The position numbers and the translations under genes are program-made. The notes under the pieces were generated by a model. It was not told where the DNA came from and did not search any database. It saw only the letters and a list, made by a program, of their open reading frames with translations. From NCBI GenBank assembly GCA_905220665.1, contig CAJNAR010000150.1, positions 794,036 through 858,035 on the forward strand: a DNA stretch of 64,000 bases, read 5' to 3'. Source of the stretch: Albugo candida. Its lineage: Eukaryota > Oomycota > Peronosporomycetes > Albuginales > Albuginaceae. Shown here piece by piece: positions 9,838 to 19,679 of this stretch. Each line of letters begins with the position of its first letter. Position 1 is the stretch's first letter.

Positions 9838-11468
9838 ATGAGTCAATCAACTCAAAACGGCTTTCACGAGCGTAATCGCTACCGAAAATCACCACCGGAT
9901 TTTTATGCACTAGCCCAGAAATTTCCAGCTTTGCTACCGCAGTACGATGAAAAATTGTTGATGTAATTTTTGACTGATTTTCGGCGTAGTCTGCGTAACG
10001 TTGATGCTACACGAAAGAGTGCAGGGTTTGCATGGGACGATCCGTACGCACTACGGTAAGAAAACTTGTGCTTGATTGGTCCATTGAATTTACTCCGATG
10101 CATTATTAGGGAGCTTACAACAGTACTTCTGAAACACGATTTTGGTGTCAAATGGACGATGCCCATAAATCGTCTGTGCCCGCCGGTCAATATATATAAT
10201 GCTGGGTTCCAGAATATAAAGTACTCAGAGTCAATTAATGTCGTATAGGTACCAAACAGGCTCAATTACTTGCACTGGATCGAAGAACTCGTCGAAAAAG
10301 CTGACCGCGAGGGCCTGGTGGGGGACGTGAGTTCAACCCAGTCAAAAAATACAAAAGTATTTGCTGGATTGGATATTGGAACCGGGGCAAGCTGCATTTT
10401 TCCTTTGTTAGGAACCTCATTGCACCCCGATTGGACTTTTATCGCAACAGAAATTGACAACACTTCATACTCGGCAGCTCTCATCAATCTGCAAAAAAAT
10501 CCACACTTAATTGGCCGAATCAAATTGAAACATGTTGTCGACAATCAATTCTTCAAAGGAGCACTAGATGAAGAATCCAAATCCGCCATCACATTTTCGA
10601 TGTGTAATCCACCATTTTTCGCAAACTCGGATGAAATAAAGCCTCACCCGCACGCATTCTGTATGGGCTCCCCTCATGAAATGATTTATCCTGGAGGAGA
10701 AGTATGCTTTGTTAGCGAGATGGTAGATCAAAGTGTCACCTACAAAGAGCGCATTGTTTGGTTCACGTCCATGCTAGGGAAAAAATCTAGTTTACGACCT
10801 CTACTAGCCAAAATGCGATCAACAAAACAAGTGACGTATTATTGCACAACTGACTTCTGCCAGGGGCAAACGAAACGCTGGGGTATTGCTTGGACATTTC
10901 ACGAGGAGCTAAGGAGTGCATTTGAATCCTCCGAAGGAGTTGTAACGAAAGTCTTGGGTAAACGGAAGGCATATCGAAAACGCCAACTAGAATTTCAGAT
11001 CAACATCAATGATTCAACAAGTAAGCTTCCTGAACATGCAACATTGTGCAATGACTCATTGGTGTGTTAGCCCTATCAGCTGGATTTCTTGATGTTATAA
11101 AGCGTATAAAAGGATTTTGTCAGAGTACGATCACGAAACACAGTGAAGACTATAAGCTCTCGCTTATTGAACTGACTGAACAAAAATCAGTTGATAAAGG
11201 TGAATGCTTCATTGGCAATCTCAATCTGTGTGAAGGTGTCATGTCATCCACATCAAAGCCAAATAATATCTTGGACGCGACAATCGAAGTGACACCACAT
11301 TTAGATTCGAAGCAGACATATGTACAAGTTTGCTTGACATATAAGGCCGGTCAGTGTGCTATATTTTGGACAACATCTGAGCAATTAAAAGCTTCTGTTC
11401 TTCGCACGGGACGAAAATGGCGGCGTATGAACAACAGATCAGATTGTTGCAACACTAGGAAGACTTGA
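9838..11468 (+). CDS. METTL16: METTL16-like U6 snRNA m6A methyltransferase
   Basis: Proposed exons: 9838-9962, 9990-10055, 10110-10185, 10249-11020 and 11071-11468 (478 aa). METTL16 enzymes put N6-methyladenosine on U6 snRNA and on hairpins of SAM-synthetase mRNA, acting in the nucleus. The N-terminus has the family pattern NRYRKSPPDFYALAQKFP. Exon joins restore ALRELTTVLLKHDFG and RLCPPVPNRLNYLHW, both close to human METTL16. The SAM site is GLDIGTGASCIFPLLG (DIGTG about 131-135) and the catalytic motif is NPPF inside MCNPPFFAN (about 209-212). The family blocks MLGKK and DFCQGQTKRWGIAW follow. The last exon ends FWTTSEQLKASVLRTGRKWRR and may be a reduced C-terminal RNA-binding (VCR-like) part; that is inference. 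Intron 1 is only 27 nt in this model, so the first junction is uncertain. It converges on the zinc-finger gene 175 bp away. Confidence 0.9.
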
Positions 11469-11643
11469 AAGCTCCCATGAAGAGAAGAGGCACAGCTAAC
11501 AATCGTCTCTCGGTGTCGCGCGATCTCACAGTCACTCCTCAGACGCAATGGTACCAGAATTGACTACGGTACGAGCATTTGTGGCTCTGTTTGAGCTAAA
11601 ATGATATCTTCTTATCTCAATTCTGCAATTCATTATTTCCGCC

Positions 11644-13074
11644 TCATTTAAAACACTTGGTATGAGCACAGCAAAATCCCGACCGCTGTGCCCACTTCGA
11701 GCAATTGACAAAATTGCACCGCTTACCGCCCCCGTGAGATCGACACAGTCGATTCTGATGTGCATTTTTGAAGCACCCTGGAACATTGCATTGGCGGCCA
11801 CCTCCGTGAGATTTACAAAGACCTCTTGTCTGTGCAAACTTATAACAGCCGTCTTTCTTGCACCGAGAACCTCCTCCATGATCAGGACATTTACCACGAC
11901 TCAAGGCAACCCTATGACATCCAGAAAACTCACAACACTTGCCACAATGACGATTGCAAAAGCCCCCAGAACGTCGCAAATTTGTGCATCCAGTATACGA
12001 ACAGTAAACATGCAGCTTCTTTTCTTGGAGAGACCCGTTTGTGCTGGCGAGTGTGTGATACCGTTCAGGGGTCTCATTTAGTCGCAAGAACTTCCGTTGT
12101 GGTTCTGACTGCAATATTGCGTTATCTGTATTTTGTTCTTGAATGATTCGATCAGTTGTTAGATCCAACATGTAAGTCGAATGAGGCACGTTCAGATCAT
12201 CATCGTTCATCGCGGTCCCATAGACGCTATTGACGGAGCTAAATAACGTAGAATCAACTCTTGCGTCTTCAAAACTACTTATTGGTCGATCAAAATACGG
12301 CTCGTTCATGTCTTGGAAAAAGTACGAAGGGTGCCGGCAAAATTCTTGGATAAAAACTTTCGGTGGAGATACGAGGGCAGTCATCATGCCTGGATATTCT
12401 GTGCATACCGATTCACTATCGACAAAAGGTAGCTCCGATACTGCATCAGATCTTGAAGACGGGGTGCGGTTTGATCCGTACAACGATAAAAGTTTTGTCA
12501 GTGTCGGGTCTGTAAGTGAGCTAGTATGTCGTGGATGCAATTCCTTGCCGTTTGCACACGAATTTTGATGCTTATTGTTTGCTTCTGAAGCGACAGAAGA
12601 TACTGCCGATAAAACAAGACGTTGATCATTGTAGGCGCAGCTACTTTCGTCAAATAACGCTGAAATTGGGTTTTGCTTGATTTTCTCCCCTTCACCAATG
12701 TATGGATATGAAGGAATAATCGGATTCGAAAAAGATGAGGTTCTCAGTTTTTGCATTCCGTCACTATACTGGAATGAGTGACCCATTTCCAGAGATATGT
12801 GATGTGCCATAGATGATAAACTCGAAGTACCAATGCAAGATTGCAACTTGATGAGCGGTTTCAACTGACGAGGTATACAGATTTCATTGTCGAAAAGCAG
12901 CTCGCGCAGTATGTCAGGTTCTTCGGATAAAGCTAGCAGTCCAGACGCTTTTGTCCCATTGAGGCTGGGCGGATACGACTTGATCAACTTGGTTGTCTCT
13001 GACATGTCTGACATGGATGTAAATTGTGGGTCTGAACAAGTTCTTGCGTCTGATTGACTTGTGATACTATTCAT
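11644..13074 (-). CDS. Oomycete HGGG-repeat (WRKY19-like) zinc-finger protein
   Basis: A single-exon 476-aa gene with a true ATG. Residues 1-354 are Ser/Thr/Asn-rich and look disordered. Residues 355-476 hold five tandem cysteine/histidine units with the pattern C-x4-C-x3-A-x3-G-x-C-x2-HGGG, for example CKKDGCYKFAQTRGLCKSHGGG; the last unit lacks HGGG. Proteins with such repeats are numerous in oomycetes and are often labelled WRKY transcription factor 19, although no WRKY domain is present. A DNA- or zinc-binding regulatory role is usually assumed but not shown by the sequence. It is convergent with the METTL16-like gene and downstream of a minus-strand kinase gene. Confidence 0.88.
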   Translation of the reverse strand: MNSITSQSDARTCSDPQFTSMSDMSETTKLIKSYPPSLNGTKASGLLALSEEPDILRELLFDNEICIPRQLKPLIKLQSCIGTSSLSSMAHHISLEMGHSFQYSDGMQKLRTSSFSNPIIPSYPYIGEGEKIKQNPISALFDESSCAYNDQRLVLSAVSSVASEANNKHQNSCANGKELHPRHTSSLTDPTLTKLLSLYGSNRTPSSRSDAVSELPFVDSESVCTEYPGMMTALVSPPKVFIQEFCRHPSYFFQDMNEPYFDRPISSFEDARVDSTLFSSVNSVYGTAMNDDDLNVPHSTYMLDLTTDRIIQEQNTDNAILQSEPQRKFLRLNETPERYHTLASTNGSLQEKKLHVYCSYTGCTNLRRSGGFCNRHCGKCCEFSGCHRVALSRGKCPDHGGGSRCKKDGCYKFAQTRGLCKSHGGGRQCNVPGCFKNAHQNRLCRSHGGGKRCNFVNCSKWAQRSGFCCAHTKCFK

Positions 13075-13598
13075 TAAAGAGACTATATATCAAGAATCAA
13101 CCGATGCTTGCTTGGATAGACTTGACCCTCGAACAGGTAAATTCCTGATGTAATGTCTTCAGCTGTAAGAGAAAAACGAAAAGTAGATGACATGAGGCAT
13201 CATGCCTAGAAACCGCGCCAGCAAAATCCGAAACTAACGCAAGCAAGATGCCTTTCTAATTATATAGCAGGCTAAGCTGCATCTACATCTCGCTGTTGAC
13301 ACTCGGCAGAGTACGAGCCGCTGAGTAGGTCACCTGTATAACAGGGAACCGTCATCAGAATATCAAAAATAGGTGCCCAGAAATACACCTAACCAAACTG
13401 GTAGCATCATGAATATGTAAGTGGATCTTTTCACGCAGGTTTTAATCCACATGTCCGTGACGCTTGTAAACTATTGAACTGTCAAAGGCGTTATTTTCAC
13501 AAGTTAAACTATGTTACATTCATATCAAGAATCACTTTTACGTGCATCCATATTGCTATCGACCATATCCATAGAAGCACCATTATCTCGATCACTGT
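13075..13598. other. Intergenic, no gene seen
   Basis: 524 bp between the zinc-finger start and the kinase end. It should contain the zinc-finger promoter. No clear motif was recognised. Confidence 0.4.
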
Positions 13599-14963
13599 TT
13601 AGTACTCTCGTGCAACCATTGACTGGACCGATGCTGGCCGATCGACGTTTCTTGGGTGCCGAATTAATTTCTCCAAGCGCTCTTGTGAATAGAATGGAAC
13701 GCTAACTGCTTTTAGTAGCACCATCGCTACATCGTAGGCAGAAGGACGCTTTTTAGGATCCTCTTGAAGCATCTGCTGGATGAGAATTGCAATTAAAGGT
13801 GGTATCGATATGAAATTGATGCAAAAATAGCATGATTGACAAAAACAGGTGTTCTCTATATGCTCGAAAACTTCTTTGCGCCAGCTCGGGTGGGACGACA
13901 AATATGATGATCCTCCTCGAAACCCCCATACAATACACTGCACCAACTATCAAACAATTAGATCCATTGTGCCCGAAAACAGTCTCACGTACCACGACAC
14001 CTGCCGACCATATATCGGCTTTTGCTCCATCAAAACCCTTGCGAGGAGCTGGCATTCGTGAATGATTGCGCACTTCGGGTGCAACAAATGCTGGTTTGAA
14101 TTTGATACTTACATGCCCTGCACCAACGATGCCCCGGTGATCGGATATCTGACTGCTCCCATAATCGATGATTCGAGGAGCACCTTGGCGATCAATCGCG
14201 ATATTATAAACATCAAGATCCAAATGTGCCACATTTTGCGCATGTAGATACGTCAAGCCTTGCATCAACCGTGTGAAAATTTGTACACTCTCACGCATCC
14301 AATCATTTCCTGCAGGACGATACACATAAGAAATGCATTCAAACTTGGTAGGGGAGCGATCGAGATTTTTCACTGCGAACTGTCGCAGATGCTTGACCTA
14401 AAAAAGTAATGATTAGGTCGAGAATTGCAACACTGAAACCCAAGTGATACTTGTACCATTAGTTCACGTATCTTTTTGTGAGCGTACAACAAAAAGCTTC
14501 CGTTCGAAACAAACTCAGTTGCAATGTAATCATTGTACGCATCCTCACTATACTCCCATCTTATAACGTATGGATTTGATAGTGGTGCTTCAACTCCACC
14601 CATTTGTAGTTGCGACATGATACGCAATTCATTTTCTACATCATCATGTTGCTGTGTAATCTGCCCCTTGTCCATGACTTTTAATGCAACAGGTATCTGC
14701 TTCAAAGTCTCTTGCTTGATCGGTGCATATGTGCCAGCCAAGACAAGACCGCATCGGCAAATAGCAAGTTCTACATGTTTACGCCGTAACGCGACAAGGC
14801 CACCACCTTTTCGATGTGCATCGATATTCCACGGTACGAATGCCTTTGGAATTTTCATTAGAAACGACGTTGTATGCGCTGAAATGGGTGGGTGCATATA
14901 TTCTTCATATGTAGGAACTCCACTGGTTTTCTGATATTTCGTTTTGGCAAAATAAACATCCAT
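13599..14963 (-). CDS. Divergent protein kinase
   Basis: Three exons: 14457-14963, 13981-14397 and 13938-13980 as intron before 13599-13937. Introns are 59 and 43 nt with GT-AG ends, giving 420 aa. Kinase-fold marks in order: the VAIK-like lysine in PVALKVMDKG (K95), a helix-C glutamate in ENELRIM, the catalytic loop HLDLDVYN (227-234, D229 and N234 kept), metal-binding DYG (247-249), the APE-like FVAPEVR, DIWSAGVVV (subdomain IX) and DPKKRPSAYDV (subdomain XI). Odd points: the HRD arginine is Leu, the usual catalytic-loop lysine is Asp, and the glycine loop is poor. It may be a non-RD or weakly active Ser/Thr kinase. No signal peptide or membrane segment is evident, so a cytosolic or nuclear place is likely. 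The partner pathway is unknown. It lies 178 bp downstream of the next minus-strand gene. Confidence 0.85.
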
Positions 14964-15141
14964 CCTCCGTCACTATGGTTCGTATACTTCAAAGATCGAT
15001 GATTGATGTGAAGTATTAGGTATGAAGGGTGTGAATTTTTACGAGACGCCAGTCCAATGCAATAGCTTTAATGGATTTGTCCGAAATCAATATGAGGTTA
15101 CACGTATAAGATATCGCCGAGAATCAGATAGAGGCATCGAT

Positions 15142-16432
15142 TTATGCTCTCTTTCGATTCCGCTTCCGTTGCTTCTTTTTTTTCTTCCTAGCTTGATAAA
15201 ACTTCAGTAAATTGACTTCAATGGGATTCGCTTGTATATCTGATCCTGGTACAGGGAGCCCTCGAATGCAGTCTGGAAGTGACCGATTTGCTGGAATACT
15301 TAAAATATTCTCCAAGATTTTTGATAATGTATCTGGACCAGTTTTTCCGGATAGTACTCGACAATCTTCGTAGTGAGGCCGATTGGATTTGTTACATGCC
15401 GCTTCATAATCCTGGAAAAATGGAGCAACCGTATCTATCACATCATCATGTGCTGGTTTGGCTGTTTCCCATGCGTGAAACGTATTAGAATCACCCAAAT
15501 GGCTTATCTCTTTCTTAAGCGTATCAAAATTATCGATGCTTTTGCGCTCTCTATTCATCGAATCATCATCAGCCTTCATCGCTGGTGTCTTTCTAGCCTG
15601 TGTAGTTCCAGCACTCGAAACTTTTCGAATCCTGTTCTCAACCCTACCGCGCTTGTCCGAATTTTCATTCCGAAAATGCATCGCGCTCTTTTTTATCTGC
15701 TTATTATTCTGAGTGACATTGTCGTTTATACCAAGCGCATCGATGGCCTCAACATTTGTTACAGAATTCATAGCAGTCACATCCTCGGATGATCTTGTGG
15801 TTTTGTGCGATGAAATGTTCACAAAGTCTCGCTTTGTGATACCCAACGATGCAGGATTACTATCACATTGCACATCCGAGCTCTGTCGCATATAGGGATG
15901 CGTCGATTTACTTTCCATTGCATGATAGGCATAAACGCGTGAGTTATGACCAGTTTGAAGCACTAAAACATTACCACAATTGATTCAGAAGCTGTGCAAT
16001 CTCGTACTGCCATAATGATTCAGCTTCGCGTCTACTTCGCTGAAGCTGCAAACTATCGAAAGGGAGTTCCACATCTTCACAAACGGAGTTTTCTCTTCTA
16101 TCATTATGTAGCTCATTCTACTTAGACAATTCAATAACTCAATTGCAATCTTAAGGCAACGTCAGCCTACCTCTGTGATCTGTGCGGGAACCGAAATACC
16201 CATCGTATTAGCTCTTCCACACCACAACTTGATCTGACTGACATTTTGTAAGCAATAATGTGGAGCTAATTGCTGTCCAGCATGTTTTTTCATCTCAGAT
16301 TTTTGTGCTGCATAGTAATATTGACATCACGTTGATCGATATACTATACCTTTTACCTATAGAATGATCGCCTTGAGATGTAACGATTGGAGTATTTAAT
16401 GCTGTTATACGTCGCAACTGTGACGCGTACAT
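15142..16432 (-). CDS. Unknown protein with lysine/arginine-rich tail
   Basis: Proposed exons: 16357-16432, 16171-16307, 15975-16117 and 15142-15910, with GT-AG introns of 49, 53 and 64 nt. The model is phase-consistent and gives 374 aa. It starts MYASQLRRITALNTPIV. A Q/L/E-rich helical part (SLQLQRSRREAESLWQYEIA) at about 105-115 could form a coiled coil. The rest is polar and charged, and it ends in a very basic tail (ARKKKKKQRKRNRKRA) that could act as a nuclear or nucleolar signal. I do not recognise the family. The last intron (acceptor GGAAAG) is the least certain. An alternative without it would place a stop in the third exon. Confidence 0.6.
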
Positions 16433-17028
16433 TATGGTCACTTGGATATCTTCGGGCAGTGTGAATTAAGCAAGTCTACAAATCTGATCCTAGAACATAC
16501 GCTTTTTTGTTTTGTCGTCTACAAGTTGCATTATATACGTGGAAGCTTCTCGGTGCTAACGTATGTAGGTATACAGACAGTCGATACTCTGAGGGTGATA
16601 TGAAATGTAGTTATTTTTACACAGATCCGACTTGTTAGCCTCTAAAAATGCCTTGGTCGATAGCAGACATAAAAGCCACTCGATAGCATGCTCCTATAAT
16701 ACTCATCAAAGTTATATCAGGAATTATAATCAGTAATTTGAACCATCACCAATCGAGCACCTGATACACTATGTTGAAAAACGCAACATCAGTTTTTGCC
16801 CGAGTCACCAAAGCAATGTGATCATCTCGAAATGCGCTATTTTAGTAACAATACCGTCACATGTACAGCAAACGTGTATCCTATATGAACCATCACACAA
16901 TGACACAACTAGAAATTGACTTGCATTGCCGTAAAATTTGGATCACCATATAATTGAACGTCCATTCCAGTGATTTTGATATGAGGACCTACGTCGACAA
17001 TCGGTGACTTCCACGAAAATCACCCTAG
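16433..17028. other. Intergenic, no supported gene
   Basis: About 600 bp upstream of the 374-aa gene. No ORF or family signal was recognised. Confidence 0.4.
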
Positions 17029-18256
17029 TTAAAAGTCAGAAAGAGATGGGGCTGATAGAATTGACAATGCCCGAGGGGCCGGGCAATGGTTCAAGCTGCT
17101 GCCCAGAGTGTCTAAAACATAAATTACCTTCCGAACATATTTTCCTTCACTCAAGTCCATCTCGAGATTGCCTATGAGCCAAAAAAGATGACCTAGTGTC
17201 ATGAGCGCTGACCACATGCGAAAAAGTTGATACTGCTTCCCTTCAATGGATATAATCAAAATTATCAGACGCAGTTTTCGATATTCCGCTGGAAAGGCTT
17301 GCGGCAATAGAATTCTTTCAGACTCTTCGTTGTCGTAAGTTTTTACTATAAAAAGTTTTGTTGTCGGAATCGTGTGACGTAGTGATCCAGTGGAGATGGA
17401 CATTGCTGTCAAGTACGCCGTGAAAGTCTAAATTTTACCAAATGAATCTGTCGACTCAGAAAATCATTCGATTTTGTCTTTCAAGAGAAGCCATAATGTG
17501 CCACTGGATTTGATACTCACAATGAGGCATATTTATCATGTTGAAGCGCTCAAATTTTCTGATTTTTCTGATGGTGCAGGATAAGATTGTCGGGTTCGAG
17601 AATAGGGGCTGTATGTAGCACAAATAGCCCAAACAGGCTTGGCAAATGCAGTGCATCACTTGATCTCTCTAAACGTACAAGATCGTGCCTACCAGCAATA
17701 TCTTTTTTAACAATCGTAGGATTTTCACATAGTCATGGAAGAACACAAATCGATTATGTCGTGGCCGCTTCAAATGATAAGGTAGTATAAATTTCACAAA
17801 ATAGATCCTTGTTCAATCCATTTTTATCTCCCACTTCTCCATGCATCTCTTATCGACCAAGAATCAGTCATATTGTGTAATAAACATCCGCGTAATTACT
17901 TGGAGAAAGACAACCTGATTCAGCACCAATGCTTGCTCAATGTTGCGTATATGAGGTCCAATTGTTTCGTACAATGTCACGTTTGCTTTATCGGGATGAT
18001 CAAGTATTTTTTTGAATATCTCAGTACTCTGATTGCTGTACATATCAGGCAAAAACGATGTGAGAAAATTCGCACCCTCCTTTCACGTCAGAAACGAGCT
18101 ATATCAGGAGTAATTATAGTCAGTTCATTGTGTGAGGATGCTTTATATAGTATTTCATGTGTCCTTCTCCGTCCCGTCTTAAAACATCTTCTAGGGATCT
18201 GTCCCTGCGCACAAATGCGGTACGATGGTGATCTTGCAACACTTCATATTTTGTGA
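17029..18256 (-). other. Unresolved intron-rich coding region (minus strand)
   Basis: Short exon-like stretches on the minus strand read like protein but change frame at likely introns: about 18100-18245 (SHNELTIITPDIARF), about 17935-18075 (DMYSNQSTEIFKKILDHPDK), about 17550-17710 (LHLPSLFGLFVLHTAPILEP) and 17029-17412 (hydrophobic, with RLIILIISIEGKQYQLF). Each is bounded by GT and AG candidates. I could not join them into one model or recognise the family. It could be the 3' part of a large gene starting near 22.3 kb, or one or more separate genes. A decayed gene is also possible. Confidence 0.45.
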
Positions 18257-19679
18257 TTAGATTTTACATCATTGTCCAATTTGCAATATGACTCCATCGT
18301 CAGCTTTTTTTTATCAATCTCAATCGCGCATCCTCCTCCCTTGACGGACAACTAGGTCGATCCTGTAGGCGAAATGAACGCATCCATAATGCCTTGACTC
18401 GCTTGCAGTGAACCCTTATTCAATGTAATGCTTCCTCATCGCAGAATCACGTAATCGCACTACTTAATATTCCTTCTGCTGTCGACAAAAGTATTGCTCT
18501 ACTTCGCAACAATCATGCATGAATGTCGCTGGTACTAATACGATTCCGAGTTTGCTTCATTCTAAAAATCTGTTGTTCTATATAACCTGAAGGAGTTGAT
18601 ATAAGTGTCGTATTTTTCCTCATTTCTGTAAAGCTCCATAATGGACCAAAAAATATTCGATAATACCATATGGCTATATGTTCAATGCCACTTCAGACGA
18701 TCATCATTGTCATGAACTATCGGAATGACGCTAATGATTCTTTTATCAAGCGTTTCAGAGCTTGATTGATGATGAGAGCTTGGCTAAATTCCCGTGACTT
18801 TGAAATGGTCAGTCAGCCAAAACGCATCTCGGGACTTTATATCGCCCTTATGCATCTCAATCGTGTCAATGCTTAGTATATGAATTCTTTACCACTGAGT
18901 TGTTTTTGATGTGGCAACTCCGAAGTGGCAGAATACTCTGAAAAAGGATTGTGATCAATTCATAATCGAGAAAACATAAGCACATAAAAAGTAGGCTCGT
19001 TGTGTGAAGTGATCTATCTTATGGCTCAATATAAAATAGTAATATTCCATCACACGCCATAGCGAATAACGTTTCATACCACTTCTGTACGGGCTAAACT
19101 GTCACAGAAATACTCAACTGTACAATTGATGTGCTTGTCTTCACATGTACTTCTTCATCATTATCAGCGAATTTCACCTATAATCTAAGCTAAGTTCTTG
19201 ATGATTGATAGTTTTCTATCATCGATTGATTTATCACATTAGCATCAATTCTCGAAAAGTATTTATCGCACTATGCATCTAGGTACATCTATATGAGTCG
19301 GATGTTGTCGATCCTATGATAACAATATATCAACCATTCTTCGATTACCTGTAATATTCATTGCATTGTTGGGTCGAAGTCTTCATCTCGTTTCAATCAC
19401 GCAACATACCCCAAGGAGCAAACTTATGGTAAGTTAACATAGTTTGACTTCATGTGAAAATGAGATTTTCAGCTCCCATGCCGAGTATATGCTTAATGAA
19501 GGATAGTCGTGTATCCCATACACAAAAGTTCTTTCTACCACATCAGCATTATGGCCAAATGAAAATTGAACAAGTCACTGTGACGCCTATCATCGCAATG
19601 AGAACATACGTGCTAACGTATCCTCTCAAACATTTAAAACAAAACTTTTAGGTGCTTTATTTCCTAACTTGTTAAACAT
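18257..19679. other. No supported gene
   Basis: About 1.4 kb of AT-rich DNA with only short open frames on both strands. It may hold introns or further exons of the neighbouring minus-strand coding region, but nothing could be supported. Confidence 0.35.
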
